From: Streptomyces sp. NBC_00536
GTDB taxonomy: Bacteria; Actinomycetota; Actinomycetes; Streptomycetales; Streptomycetaceae
Direction: 5' to 3'
Length of the DNA: 64,000 bases
Assembly: GCF_036346295.1 (NCBI RefSeq)
Contig: NZ_CP107819.1
Location: 434,001-498,000 of the forward strand
The position numbers and the translations under genes are program-made. Within the stretch, counting starts at the first letter, position 1. Every line of letters begins with the position of its first letter. Below the pieces are notes generated by a model. It was not told the origin of the DNA, did no database searches, and saw nothing but the letters and a program-made list of their open reading frames with translations. Positions 1-8,672 of this stretch are shown piece after piece.

Positions 1-265
1 TGCCCAGCTCCACGGTCGCCCGCCCGGGCACCGGCATGATCCAGGCCGCCCGGTGCGCGTCCCCGCTGACGCTGAACCGCATCACGATCTGCTCCGTGGC
101 GCCGTCCCAGCGCACCACGGAGCTCTCCCGGCCGACCCCGATCCGGGACCGGCCGTCGGGGATCATCGCGCCGCAACCGCAGGCGTAGGCCGGGCTGATG
201 AGCGAGCCGAGCTGGGTCGCGAGCAGGGCGAGCAGCACGGCGAGAATTCTTCGTTTCCTCCACAC
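1..265 (-). CDS. DUF2330 domain protein, N-terminal part only
   Basis: Reading the minus strand from a GTG at 263-265 gives 88 codons running off the left edge. The first residues (MWRKRR, then about 18 hydrophobic residues ending in PAYA) form a Sec signal peptide. They are followed by ACGCGAMIPDG, the Cys-rich start typical of DUF2330 secreted or membrane-anchored proteins of actinobacteria. An in-frame TGA a few codons upstream of the GTG fixes the start region. The frame stays open to base 1, so the C-terminal half, usually including a terminal membrane helix, lies outside the window. The function of DUF2330 is unknown. The family call rests on the N-terminal motif alone. Confidence 0.75.
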   Translation of the reverse strand, partial: MWRKRRILAVLLALLATQLGSLISPAYACGCGAMIPDGRSRIGVGRESSVVRWDGATEQIVMRFSVSGDAHRAAWIMPVPGRATVELG

Positions 266-358
266 GGGGTCTCAGACGGCAACCACCGTGATCCGGTTCC
301 GGTTCCGGTCGCGCGTCGCCGCGAGGCGGGCGGCGAAGCCGGTGGGGCCGGGGCCGAC

Positions 359-1648
359 CTAGCCGGCGGGACCTTCCGGAGCGGTCGGGGGCGAGACCGC
401 CCTGACGGTCGCGGCGCACGGCGCGCGGCACACCATGAAGTCGGCCCGCCCCAGCTCGTCCGCCACCTCACGGGCCAGCCGGACCAGGTCCTCGCCGCCC
501 GGACCGGACAGCGTCCACACAACGACCCGCCCCGCCCCGGCCGTTGCCGATCCGGCCGGGGGCGGGACGGCGGCGAAGCGGGCCCGGATGTCCGCCTCGG
601 CAGTCGCGGCGCGGGCCACGACCAGGGACTCGTAGCGCACCGGGGCCGTGTCCACGGCGCTCGCGGTCAGGGTCTCGCCGTCGATCAGCAGCTCGGTGTA
701 GCCGCGCCCGCCGTTCTCGGCGGGGCCGCGCGCGTGCGTGTTGCCCGGATACACGGCGAGGAAACCGCGCGCGGGCACCAGCCGATGGTGGACGTGCCCC
801 AGGGCCCAGTAGTCGTATCCCGCGGTCGCCAGCGTCCGCACGTCGGTCGGGGCACACGTCTTGCGGCTCCAGGCACCGTGCAGGCTGGTGTGCAGCAAGC
901 CGATGTTGGCGAGTCCCGGGATCCGGCGCGGATAGTCCGCCGCGAGGTCGCGGAGGTCATCGGCCTCCGCGATCGACTGGCCGTGCACGGCGGTCCCGAG
1001 GTGTTCCCAGTGGACGGTCTCCGGGGCGTGGGCGCCCAGCCAGCGCACGGAGGGCGGCAGGTGCAGTTTCTGCGGCAGCGGCGATTCCGCGTCGTGGTTG
1101 CCGGAGACGACGACGGTCACGAGCCCCTCGTCGTGGAAGCGGCCGAGCACGTCCTGAAAGGCCGTCAGGGCGGCGGCGTCGGCGTGATGCCGGTCGAAGA
1201 CGTCCCCGGCGACGAGGACCCCGTCGTAACGGCCGTCGGCGACCCGGCCCACGAGCGCGTCCAGGGCATCGTACGGAGCCTGCTCGGGGTCGATGGCGGG
1301 GGCGCCCGGATGGTCATCGAGCCCACGCAGCGGCGAGCCGATGTGCAGATCGGCAAGGTGGGCCAGCCGTATTCGCCCCGGGGCGGGGGGCACGGGAGCA
1401 GGGGCTTCGCCTCCGCCCTCGGCTCCGCTTCCGGGCCCGTCCGATCCGACCGAAACACGTCTGCCCGGGTTGACGTGTGGGTGCGGGTGCCCGGGGAGCG
1501 GTCGGTCCGGGAACGGCGGCGCGCCCGCCTCGGGCGGCTCTGCTGCGCGCGGCAGGACGGGGCCCGTACGTCCTGCGGGCTGCTCCGCGCGTCCTGCGTC
1601 CCGGACGGGGCCCGGCCGGGCGGGGGCCGGTACGAACGGCGTTGTCAT
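359..1648 (-). CDS. SbcD/YhaO-like calcineurin-type metallophosphoesterase
   Basis: A 429-residue protein when started at the ATG at 1648 (MTTPFVPAP). Roughly the first 90 residues are Pro/Ala/Gly-rich without clear fold, so the true start may lie further in. The catalytic part carries the ordered metal-binding motifs of the family: LADLHIG near residue 98, AGDVFDRH, SGNHDAES, then LLHTSLHG and ALGHVHH. These are the five motifs of the Mre11/SbcD nuclease group, which coordinate two metal ions. The C-terminal region is a separate small domain. The usual AAA/SMC-like partner (SbcC/YhaN) is not beside it here. Likely role, inferred from the family: a DNA end-processing nuclease or phosphodiesterase in the cytoplasm. 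Exact substrate unknown. Confidence 0.85.
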   Translation of the reverse strand: MTTPFVPAPARPGPVRDAGRAEQPAGRTGPVLPRAAEPPEAGAPPFPDRPLPGHPHPHVNPGRRVSVGSDGPGSGAEGGGEAPAPVPPAPGRIRLAHLADLHIGSPLRGLDDHPGAPAIDPEQAPYDALDALVGRVADGRYDGVLVAGDVFDRHHADAAALTAFQDVLGRFHDEGLVTVVVSGNHDAESPLPQKLHLPPSVRWLGAHAPETVHWEHLGTAVHGQSIAEADDLRDLAADYPRRIPGLANIGLLHTSLHGAWSRKTCAPTDVRTLATAGYDYWALGHVHHRLVPARGFLAVYPGNTHARGPAENGGRGYTELLIDGETLTASAVDTAPVRYESLVVARAATAEADIRARFAAVPPPAGSATAGAGRVVVWTLSGPGGEDLVRLAREVADELGRADFMVCRAPCAATVRAVSPPTAPEGPAG

Positions 1649-1882
1649 GCTCGCCAGCATGCCGAGACGGGCGGCCCGACGGCACCCCCGCGGGCGGATC
1701 CAGGACATCGGAAAGGCGAACGGGTCGGCGACCGGCGAGCCCACCAGGAGCCTGCCGGGACGCGGGCCGGCCGAACCGCGGCTCCGGGCGCGCACACCGG
1801 GCCACCGGCCGGGCGGGCCAGGCGGGACGACCAGGCCGGGCAGGACGGCCCGCTGGGCGCTCGTACCGCGTCCGGACCGGAA

Positions 1883-2809
1883 TCAACCGGCACGGTGGTT
1901 GCCCAGGACGAGGTCGGTTTTGAACGCGTTGCGCTCCAGCAGCCAGCCCTCGGCGCGCAGCTTGCCCATCAGGTCGGCGCGCAGCCGCACCGCCTCGCCG
2001 AAGGTGTCCGCCTTGGCGGTGATCTCGGTGAACCAGGACTCCCGCCCGTCCCCGTCGCACAGCGGGGTGATCTGCATCTCCACCGCGTGACCGAGGATCT
2101 CGCCGGGGTAGTTGGTCTGCCGGACCGGCCCGTGGATCAGGGGTGCGGCCGCGACGGCCTCCGCCCAACCCGCGGGTTTGGCGGGCCACTTCCGCATCTT
2201 TCCGGGCAGCCGGTCGAGCGCGATGGCCCGGCACGCGACCGGATCCGGCAGCGCGCCCGGTGCGAGGTCCGGCGCGGGCTCGCGCTTCTTGTTGGAGAAG
2301 TCGAGCGTGGCCCGCGAGTAGCTGAGGTTGACCTGCGGGTCGTAGTTGGTGTCCCGGCAGTCGAAGCGGTGCGCGTTGGCCCGGTCGAGGGCCTCCTCGA
2401 CGGCGGCGAGGTCCGTCCCGTCGCCGACGATGTCGAACCGCGTCTTGTAGGTCAGCCGCAGCCGGTCCTCGGCACCGTCGTGGCGGAACCGGATGATCCA
2501 GCCCTGTCCGGCGAAGCTCAGCTCCGCGTCGTCCATGTACTGGGCCACCTCGAAGCCGCTCGACTCCCCGAGCCCGAGCGCGCCGGCGGCCCGGCCGAGG
2601 GGGGCGCCGTCGGCGCCCAGGATCCGGCGGGGGTCGACGAGCAGCTTGACCTGGTAGGTCGGCGCGGCATTGGGCGCGGTGGTGGGCTCGGCCTGGCCGA
2701 CGGCCGCTTCATCCGCCCCATCCACCCCATCCGCAACCGCTGCCTCACCCGTCGCCGCTTCACCGACCGCTGCCTCACCGACCGGCGCCCACGTGGCTGT
2801 CCCCACCAC
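1883..2809 (-). CDS. Hypothetical protein with possible CYTH/triphosphate-tunnel fold
   Basis: I do not recognise this gene with certainty. The frame is open from a TTG at 2941, but the first 45 codons look non-coding. A GTG-GTG pair at 2804-2809 follows a GAGGGGG ribosome-binding site and is taken as the start (308 aa), after which an Ala/Glu/Val-rich repeat (GEAAVGEAATGEAA) precedes the folded part. The folded part begins YQVKLLVDP and contains WIIRFRHDGAEDRLRLTYK, alternating basic residues ending in T-x-K. This resembles the CYTH (adenylyl cyclase/thiamine triphosphatase) tunnel domain, though I cannot confirm the full set of acidic strands. It may act on polyphosphates or triphosphates. 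That is inference from fold resemblance only. Confidence 0.6.
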   Translation of the reverse strand: MVGTATWAPVGEAAVGEAATGEAAVADGVDGADEAAVGQAEPTTAPNAAPTYQVKLLVDPRRILGADGAPLGRAAGALGLGESSGFEVAQYMDDAELSFAGQGWIIRFRHDGAEDRLRLTYKTRFDIVGDGTDLAAVEEALDRANAHRFDCRDTNYDPQVNLSYSRATLDFSNKKREPAPDLAPGALPDPVACRAIALDRLPGKMRKWPAKPAGWAEAVAAAPLIHGPVRQTNYPGEILGHAVEMQITPLCDGDGRESWFTEITAKADTFGEAVRLRADLMGKLRAEGWLLERNAFKTDLVLGNHRAG

Positions 2810-3024
2810 CGACCCCCTCGAACTCCCGCGAAACCAAACCCGTCGACCCCTCAACCCGTCACGTGGAACACACACCACCAGTCCGGACGAAAGCCGCGGA
2901 ACCGGACAGGTGAACGGCACGTGAATTGAGGCCGGGACCAATGTCCTGACCTGCGGGGTCGTCCGACCTTACGGGGTACGGGAAGTCGGCGCACGCTCCG
3001 TCGCCATCTCGTGACGCGGGCGCG

Positions 3025-3052
3025 CCCCCGCCCGGGCCCCGGCCCGCGGGGG
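3025..3052 (-). terminator. Hairpin immediately after the reductase gene
   Basis: Arms CCCCCGC (3025-3031) and GCGGGGG (3046-3052) pair around a GC-rich loop, starting directly next to the stop codon at 3053-3055 of the minus-strand gene. There is no T run, as is common for Streptomyces terminators. Confidence 0.4.
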
Positions 3053-6000
3053 TCAGCCCGCGGGTGACGGGATGAATCCGGAGGCGTGGAAGTAGCCGAT
3101 GCACGCGTCGAGGAACGCGGCGTCGACGGGTGGGCAGCTCAGTCCGCTGCCCGCGAGGTCGGCGTCGATCCGCTCCCGGCCGAGGGCCGGGAAGTGATCG
3201 GTCGTGCAGAGTTCCTCAAGTGTGAGGTCGCTGCCGGCGGCCAGGGTGGTGAACCGGGGAGCGAACGGCGCGAAGGAGTGGCCCGGCCGCTCGGCCAGAT
3301 GGGCTTCCATCGCCCCGGTCCAGCGGTGGTAGCCGACGGTCTCGATCCGGTGCCCGTGGACGCGCAGCCGCTGGACGAGGTCGGCGAGGAGCGCCTCGCG
3401 CGGGTTCACGTGGTGGTACGTCTGCCCCTGGGCCTCCCGGTGCGTGGCGAGGTGGGTGATCGAGGCGGCCACGTGGTCCACGGGGACGAAGTTGAGGGCC
3501 ACGGGCAGGTCGGGGGCCAGCCCCAGCTCCGTGATCACCTTGAACAGTTCGCAGAGGGCGGCTCCGCTGTCCCAGGTGTGGCTGAGCGTGTCGCCGGTGA
3601 TCTCGTGCGGCCGGTGGACGGCCACCGGCAGCCCGGCGCGGGCGGCCTTGCGCAGCAGTTCCTCGGCGATCCACTTGCTCTCGGTGTACCCCATGGAGAG
3701 CAGCTCGACGTGGTCGAGCTGGGTGTCCTCGCTCACCTCGCGCACCCCGGCCGCGCCGAATCCGTGCACCACCCCGATGGTGGAGACGTAGTGCAGCGGT
3801 ACGGCCCGGCGCGCCGCGAGCGCGATCAGTTCCCCGGTGCCGTCGACGTTGGCGGGACGCAACTGCTCATAGGGATAGAGGAAGTTGACGTCGGCTCCGC
3901 AGTGGTGGATGACGTCCGCGCGGGCGGCCTGGTGGTCGAACTCGGCCTCCGTCAGCCCGAGGCGGGGCGCCGCCAGGTCGCCGAGCAGCGGGTGGATCCG
4001 TTCGGCGGGCAGCGGCCGGGTGATGCCGTGGCGCCGCTGCGCCCGGGCGATCCTGCGGTGGGCGTGCGCGAGGTCCCGGGCGCGGACCAGCAGGTGCAGC
4101 TCGGCGTCGGTGCGGTCGAGCAGGGTGCGCAGCAGGTGGGCGCCGAGGAAGCCGCTGGCCCCGGTGAGCAGTACGTGGCGCGGCACCCGCCAGTCGGGGC
4201 GGTCGTGCGCGGTGATGGGGACGGGGGTGACGCGCGGGACCGGCCGCTCCAGATCGGCGAGCCAGCGGCCCGCGACGGGCGCCCCGCGCGGGGTCGACCG
4301 GTCGTGGACGGTGGCCTCGACGGCGACGATGAAGGCCTTGAGGGTGGGCTGGTTCAGGAGGTCGCCGACCAGCCGGTAGCTGTGCGCGCCGCCGATGGAC
4401 AGGGCGGCCTGGACGGTGTTGACGAGCTGGGCGGCGATCAGGGAGTTCCCGCCGCGGACGAAGAAGTCGTCGTCGGGGGCGTGCGAAACGTCCTGCGGAA
4501 GGGTCTGTTCCCAGATCCGCGAGACGAGGGCGGCAATGGTCTCGGCCGTGGCCTCGCCCACGCCCTCGCCCACGCCCTCACCCTCGCCCTCGCCCTCGCC
4601 CGTGGCCGGGGACGGCGCCAGGGCGAGCAGCGCGGCCCGGTCCACCTTGCCGTTCGCGGCCAGGGGCAGCCGGTCGAGCACGGTGATCGTCGCCGGGACC
4701 ATGAACGCGGGCAGCCGCTCGGCGAGGTGGGCGCGCAGTTCCCGTACGTCCGGGTGGCGGCCGGGCCGGGTGGCGGCCGCGAACAGGGCGAGGTGGCGGG
4801 TGGCGCCGTCCTCGCGGGCGAGCACCACGGAGTCGGTGATCGCCGGGTGGGTCGCGACCGCGTCGCGGATCTCGTCGGGTTCGATCCGGAACCCGCGCAC
4901 CTTGACCTGGTCGTCACGGCGGCCGCAGAACTCCATCTCCCCGTCCGCGTGGCGGCGTACGAAGTCACCGGTGCGGTAGAAGCGCCCGCGCTCCGCACCG
5001 TACTCCGCACCGGACTCCGGGTTCCCGGAACCGGCCTCCAGGGTCACGAACCGGCGGGCGCTCTCGGCCGGGTTGCCCAGGTAGCCCGCGGCGACGGCGG
5101 GTCCGCCGATCCACAGCTCGCCCTCCTCCCCCGGCCCGGCCCGCGTGCCGTCCTCCCGGAGCACGAGGCAGACGGTGTCGGCGATGGGGCGGCCTATGGG
5201 TATGCCGGTGGCGCCCTCGGGAACGGCCTCCACCTGGTGGGCGACCGCGACGCACGCGGTCTCGGTGGGACCGTAGGCGTTGATCAGCCGCTCCGGCCGC
5301 CCCTGCTCCAGGACGCGGCGGGCCGCGTCCGGGCGCAGGGCCTCGCCGCCGGTCAGGACGTAGCGCAGGCCCGCGAAGGTCTCGGGGCGCTCGTGCGCGA
5401 TGTGGTGGAACACGCTGGTGGTGGCGAAGAGGACGGTGATCTCCTGCTCGCGCAGGAAGGCGGCGAGGGCGTACGGGGCGAGCAGCAGGGTCGAGTCGGC
5501 GGGGACCAGGCAGGCCCCGTTCAGCAGGGCGGGCCACATCTCCAGGACGGAGGCGTCGAAGGAGAGGGTGGCCGCGTGCAGCACCCGGTCGGTGGGCCGG
5601 ACGTCGAAGAAGCCGTTGCCGACGGAGAGCCGGACCAGCCCGCGCTGGGGCACGGGCACGGCCTTGGGGCGCCCGGTGGTGCCGGAGGTGAACATGACGT
5701 ACGCGGGCACGTCGGCCCGGATCCCGGCCCCGACCCCCTCCCCCTTACGGAGTTGCGCCCGGCCGGCGGCCAGGATCCGTTCGTGGTCCCAGGTCGGGGC
5801 GATCTCGGGATCCACCGAACCGGCACCGGGCAGCCGCACGACGGCGAGGGCCTCGGCGTCCTCCAGCATGCCGGTCACCCGGGCCGCGGGCAGGGTCGGA
5901 TCCAGCGGCAGATAGGTGGCTCCGGCGCACACCACGCCCAGCAGCGCGACGCAGGCCTGGGGACCGCGCGAGCCCGCCACCGCGACCACGGCTCCGGGAG

Positions 6001-6202
6001 TGACCCCCAGGGAGCGCAACCCGGACGCGAACTCCCGCACATGGAGCGCGAGTTCGGCGTAGGTGTAGCGCGTGCCGCCGGGCTCGTCCACGGCGAGGCG
6101 CTCCGCGTACCGCCGGGCCCGCTCGAAGAACAGCTCCGCCACCGGCCGTGCGTGGACGTTCTCGTCCGCCCGGCCCGCCGGGTCCACCACTGTCTCGGTC
6201 AT
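3053..6202 (-). CDS. Adenylation-carrier-reductase (A-T-R) NRPS-like enzyme
   Basis: A 1049-residue multidomain enzyme that should activate a carboxylic or amino acid as AMP ester, load it on its own carrier domain and release it reductively as an aldehyde or alcohol. The adenylation domain (about 20-525) shows FTSGTTGRPK near 171, NAYGPTETA near 308, GRRDDQVKVRGFRIEPDEI near 427 and NGKVDRAA near 517. The carrier domain (about 550-625) has GGNSL with the phosphopantetheine serine near 587. The thioester-reductase domain (about 675-1040) starts with the NAD(P)-binding VLLTGASGFLGAHLL and has the YTESKW tyrosine/lysine pair. There is no condensation or thioesterase domain, so the layout is that of carboxylic acid reductases and Lys2-type aminoadipate reductases. 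The ATG at 6202 follows GAGGGGGAG. The two-component genes lie 125 bp upstream on the same strand. The substrate cannot be read from sequence. Confidence 0.92.
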   Translation of the reverse strand: MTETVVDPAGRADENVHARPVAELFFERARRYAERLAVDEPGGTRYTYAELALHVREFASGLRSLGVTPGAVVAVAGSRGPQACVALLGVVCAGATYLPLDPTLPAARVTGMLEDAEALAVVRLPGAGSVDPEIAPTWDHERILAAGRAQLRKGEGVGAGIRADVPAYVMFTSGTTGRPKAVPVPQRGLVRLSVGNGFFDVRPTDRVLHAATLSFDASVLEMWPALLNGACLVPADSTLLLAPYALAAFLREQEITVLFATTSVFHHIAHERPETFAGLRYVLTGGEALRPDAARRVLEQGRPERLINAYGPTETACVAVAHQVEAVPEGATGIPIGRPIADTVCLVLREDGTRAGPGEEGELWIGGPAVAAGYLGNPAESARRFVTLEAGSGNPESGAEYGAERGRFYRTGDFVRRHADGEMEFCGRRDDQVKVRGFRIEPDEIRDAVATHPAITDSVVLAREDGATRHLALFAAATRPGRHPDVRELRAHLAERLPAFMVPATITVLDRLPLAANGKVDRAALLALAPSPATGEGEGEGEGVGEGVGEATAETIAALVSRIWEQTLPQDVSHAPDDDFFVRGGNSLIAAQLVNTVQAALSIGGAHSYRLVGDLLNQPTLKAFIVAVEATVHDRSTPRGAPVAGRWLADLERPVPRVTPVPITAHDRPDWRVPRHVLLTGASGFLGAHLLRTLLDRTDAELHLLVRARDLAHAHRRIARAQRRHGITRPLPAERIHPLLGDLAAPRLGLTEAEFDHQAARADVIHHCGADVNFLYPYEQLRPANVDGTGELIALAARRAVPLHYVSTIGVVHGFGAAGVREVSEDTQLDHVELLSMGYTESKWIAEELLRKAARAGLPVAVHRPHEITGDTLSHTWDSGAALCELFKVITELGLAPDLPVALNFVPVDHVAASITHLATHREAQGQTYHHVNPREALLADLVQRLRVHGHRIETVGYHRWTGAMEAHLAERPGHSFAPFAPRFTTLAAGSDLTLEELCTTDHFPALGRERIDADLAGSGLSCPPVDAAFLDACIGYFHASGFIPSPAG
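4552..4600 (-). repeat. Hexanucleotide repeat encoding a Gly-Glu linker
   Basis: A run of degenerate CGCCCT/CGCCCA hexamers inside the A-T-R gene encodes alternating Gly and Glu/Val (about residues 535-550). It forms the flexible linker between the adenylation and carrier domains. Such a run can change copy number by slippage without breaking the frame. Confidence 0.7.
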
Positions 6203-6327
6203 CGACGCTCCCCCTCTTCCTCGGAGACGGAAACGTATCCTCCGCTCGGTTTCCCGGAAGCGGGCCGACGTCATCCGGCCACCGAAGAGGGTCAACACGG
6301 CGCGAATCCACCGGATCAGCGGGACAT

Positions 6328-7101
6328 CTAAGCCAAGTCCCCCGTACGGGCCGCCTCGACGAGCCCGGATTCGTAGGCGGCGATGACCGCTTGCGCACGG
6401 TCGCGCACGCCGAGTTTGCCGAAGACGTTCGTGATGTGGTTCTTGACGGTGGACCCGCTGATGTCCATCTCCCCGGCGATCTCCGCGTTGTCGAGGCCGG
6501 TGGCCATCAGCCGCCACACCTCGGCCTCCCGGGGCGTGAGGTCGCCGACGGCCGGTACGCGGTCGGTCGGCCGGGGCCGGGTCCGGGCAGGTGCGGTGAC
6601 GTAGGCGGAGAGCAGCCGGGTGAGCAGGCGTGGGGCGACGGCGGCCTCGCCCGTGTGGACCGTGCGGACCGCGGCGAGCAGTTCCTCGGGGGAGACGTCC
6701 TTCGGCAGGAAGCCGGAGGCGCCGGCGCGCAGGGCGGCCACGACGTACTCGTCCAGATCGAAGGTGCTCAGGGCGAGCACCCGGCACCCCGGCAGTTCCG
6801 CGGCGATCCGCCCGGTGGCCCCCACCCCGTCGAGGACCGGCATCCGGATGTCCATCACGATGACGTCGGGGTGGTGGCGGTGGGCGAGGGCCACGGCTTC
6901 CTCGCCGTCGCCCGCCTCGGCGACCACCCGGATGGCGGGGTCGGGCCCGAGGATCAGGGCCAGACCGCGCCGGACGAGCGGCTGGTCGTCGGCGATCAGC
7001 ACCCGGATCGGCTCCTGCGCCCCGCCGTTCCCGGCCATGCCCGCATCCGCCCTCGCCTCGGCGTTCATCGACGTGACCGGCCCGTTCATCGGCGTGTTCA
7101 T
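6328..7101 (-). CDS. NarL/FixJ-family response regulator
   Basis: A 257-residue regulator with an N-terminal receiver domain (RVLIADDQPLVRRGL, phospho-acceptor Asp in DVIVMDIRMP, switch Lys in FLPKDVS) and a C-terminal LuxR-type helix-turn-helix (LTPREAEVWRLMATG, then STVKNHITNVFGKLGV). The ATG at 7101 follows GAGGAGG and its ATGA overlaps the stop of the sensor kinase gene by 4 nt, so the two are translationally coupled. It should be phosphorylated by that kinase and bind promoters as a dimer. Plausible targets are the flanking A-T-R reductase gene (downstream, same strand) and the divergent MMPL exporter; this is inference from position. The N-terminus has a repeated Met-Asn stretch (MNTPMNGPVTSMN), so a later Met could also start. 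Confidence 0.93.
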   Translation of the reverse strand: MNTPMNGPVTSMNAEARADAGMAGNGGAQEPIRVLIADDQPLVRRGLALILGPDPAIRVVAEAGDGEEAVALAHRHHPDVIVMDIRMPVLDGVGATGRIAAELPGCRVLALSTFDLDEYVVAALRAGASGFLPKDVSPEELLAAVRTVHTGEAAVAPRLLTRLLSAYVTAPARTRPRPTDRVPAVGDLTPREAEVWRLMATGLDNAEIAGEMDISGSTVKNHITNVFGKLGVRDRAQAVIAAYESGLVEAARTGDLA

Positions 7102-8351
7102 CGGCGTACCTCCTCGCGTATCGACGTACCCACGCCCGGGCCCGTGGGCAGGTCGGCCGCCACCCGGAACCCGCCGTCGTCGAGCGCCCCCGCGTCCAGC
7201 GTGCCGCCCTGCAGCGCGACGCGTTCGCGCATGCCGGTCAGCCCGTAGCCGGAGCCGGGCCGCCCCGGCCGGGCCGCGCCGTCGTCGCGCACTTCGACGG
7301 TGATCCGGTCCGGGTGGTACGCGAGGCGTACGGACGCCCGCGCGTCCCCCGCGTGCTTGCGGGTGTTGGTGAGCCCCTCCTGGACGAGCCGGAACACGGT
7401 GAGGCCGACGGTCGGCGGCAGCGGGTACGGCTCGCCCCGGACGCTCAGTTCGGTCGGCAGCCCCGACTGCCGGGACTCGGTGACGAGCCGGTCCAGGTCG
7501 TCGGCGCCCGGCTGCGGCGCCTCGGGTCCGGCCGGGCGGGGCGGCGGACCGTCCGGGTGCCGCGTCGCGTCGTGGGGCGGGTCGTCGGCCCGCAGGACGT
7601 CGAGGAGCTGGCGCATCTCGCTCAAGGCGAGCCGTCCGGAGTCCTCCAGGGTGACCAGCGCCTCGCGCGCGGCGTCCGGGGCGTGCGCGAGATTGGCCCG
7701 GGCGCCGCCCGCCATCAGCTGCATGACGGTGATGTGGTGGGCCACGATGTCGTGCAGCTCCCGCGCGATGCGGCGGCGTTCCTCGGCGACGGCCCGTTCG
7801 GCCAGCAGCCCGCGGTTGGCGTCCACCTCCCGCTGCCAGCGGTTGACCAGCAGCGCGGCCACGACGACGAGCACGGTCGAGGTGGTGTACCCCAACGCGG
7901 CCCAGGCGAGTGACAGCCCGTGCACCGGGCCGAGCAGGGCCAGCGACGCGGTCGTGAGGCCCGCCGCCACGGTGGCCGCCGGGCGGCCGGTCCGGACGAC
8001 CGTGAACAGGGCCACCACCAGGCTGGTGTTGAGCCCCGGCGCGACCGGGAGTCCCAGCCGCAGCACCACTTCGAGGGCCATGACCACCGCGAAGACCGGG
8101 ACCGGGTGGCGGCGCCGTACGAGCAACGGGAGCGCGGCGACCACGAGGAGCAGCATGCCGCCCCCGGTGACGGGCCAGTCGCCGGACTGCTTCGCCATGC
8201 CGAAGCCGATCAGGTCCACCGCCAGCGCGCCGATGGTGACGAGCCCGTCCTCGCGCGTCCACAGCGGTGTCGCGGCATCGCTGCCCCGCGCATCGCTGCC
8301 CCTCGGATCGCGTCCCCCCAGGCCACGGCCCCTCGCGTCACGGCCCCTCAT
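7098..8351 (-). CDS. NarL-type sensor histidine kinase (HisKA_3)
   Basis: A 417-residue membrane kinase. About five hydrophobic segments occupy the N-terminal half (for example MLLLVVAALPLLV and STVLVVVAALLVN). They are followed by the HisKA_3 dimerisation helix RRRIARELHDIVAHHITVM, whose first His after EL is the phosphorylated one, and an HATPase domain ending in GYGLTGMRERV. I chose the ATG at 8351 because GGGAGAGG sits just upstream. A frame-compatible ATG at 8426 would add 25 residues. The first 25 residues contain an Arg/Gly/Asp repeat (RGSDARGSDA). The gene is coupled through ATGA to the response regulator. There is no extracellular sensor domain of size, so the signal is probably sensed at or in the membrane. 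Confidence 0.92.
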   Translation of the reverse strand: MRGRDARGRGLGGRDPRGSDARGSDAATPLWTREDGLVTIGALAVDLIGFGMAKQSGDWPVTGGGMLLLVVAALPLLVRRRHPVPVFAVVMALEVVLRLGLPVAPGLNTSLVVALFTVVRTGRPAATVAAGLTTASLALLGPVHGLSLAWAALGYTTSTVLVVVAALLVNRWQREVDANRGLLAERAVAEERRRIARELHDIVAHHITVMQLMAGGARANLAHAPDAAREALVTLEDSGRLALSEMRQLLDVLRADDPPHDATRHPDGPPPRPAGPEAPQPGADDLDRLVTESRQSGLPTELSVRGEPYPLPPTVGLTVFRLVQEGLTNTRKHAGDARASVRLAYHPDRITVEVRDDGAARPGRPGSGYGLTGMRERVALQGGTLDAGALDDGGFRVAADLPTGPGVGTSIREEVRR

Positions 8352-8672
8352 GCGGTCCTCTCCCGGAGCCGCCACCCGTCCCTCCGGCCCGTGCCGGTGC
8401 GCCGCGACCACCACGCTGAGATCCATTCTCGCACCGGGGCCCGTACGGCGGCCACGGACCGTGGGGGGAGCCGCGGACCAGGAGCAGGGTCCTGGGTACC
8501 GGCCGCCGCCCCACCACGGTCCCCGTCCGCTTCTCATCCCGCGCCCGGACGACGGGGCCGCTTCCCGCTGATGGTCTGGAACCAGGCCGGAACGCACCCC
8601 GAGCCCCTGCCCTGCCCCGTGGCACCGCAGCCCCTCAACGGCCCTTCAACGCCGCACCACCGGAGGAATTTC
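8352..8672. other. Intergenic region between the kinase and the MMPL exporter
   Basis: About 320 bp separating divergent genes, so it should hold both promoters and any response-regulator site. I see no clear -35/-10 pair or strong palindrome. The only firm element is the CGGAGGA ribosome-binding site at 8661-8667 before the exporter start. Confidence 0.5.

Noticed and set aside
53..2929. A 958-codon open frame on the plus strand covering the first three genes.
   Set aside because: It is antisense to genes with clear motifs and encodes only Gly/Arg/Val/Pro-rich strings. Long antisense frames are normal at this GC content.
3086..6331. A 1081-codon plus-strand frame opposite the A-T-R gene.
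   Set aside because: It mirrors the A-T-R gene's third positions, has no start signal and no recognisable motif.
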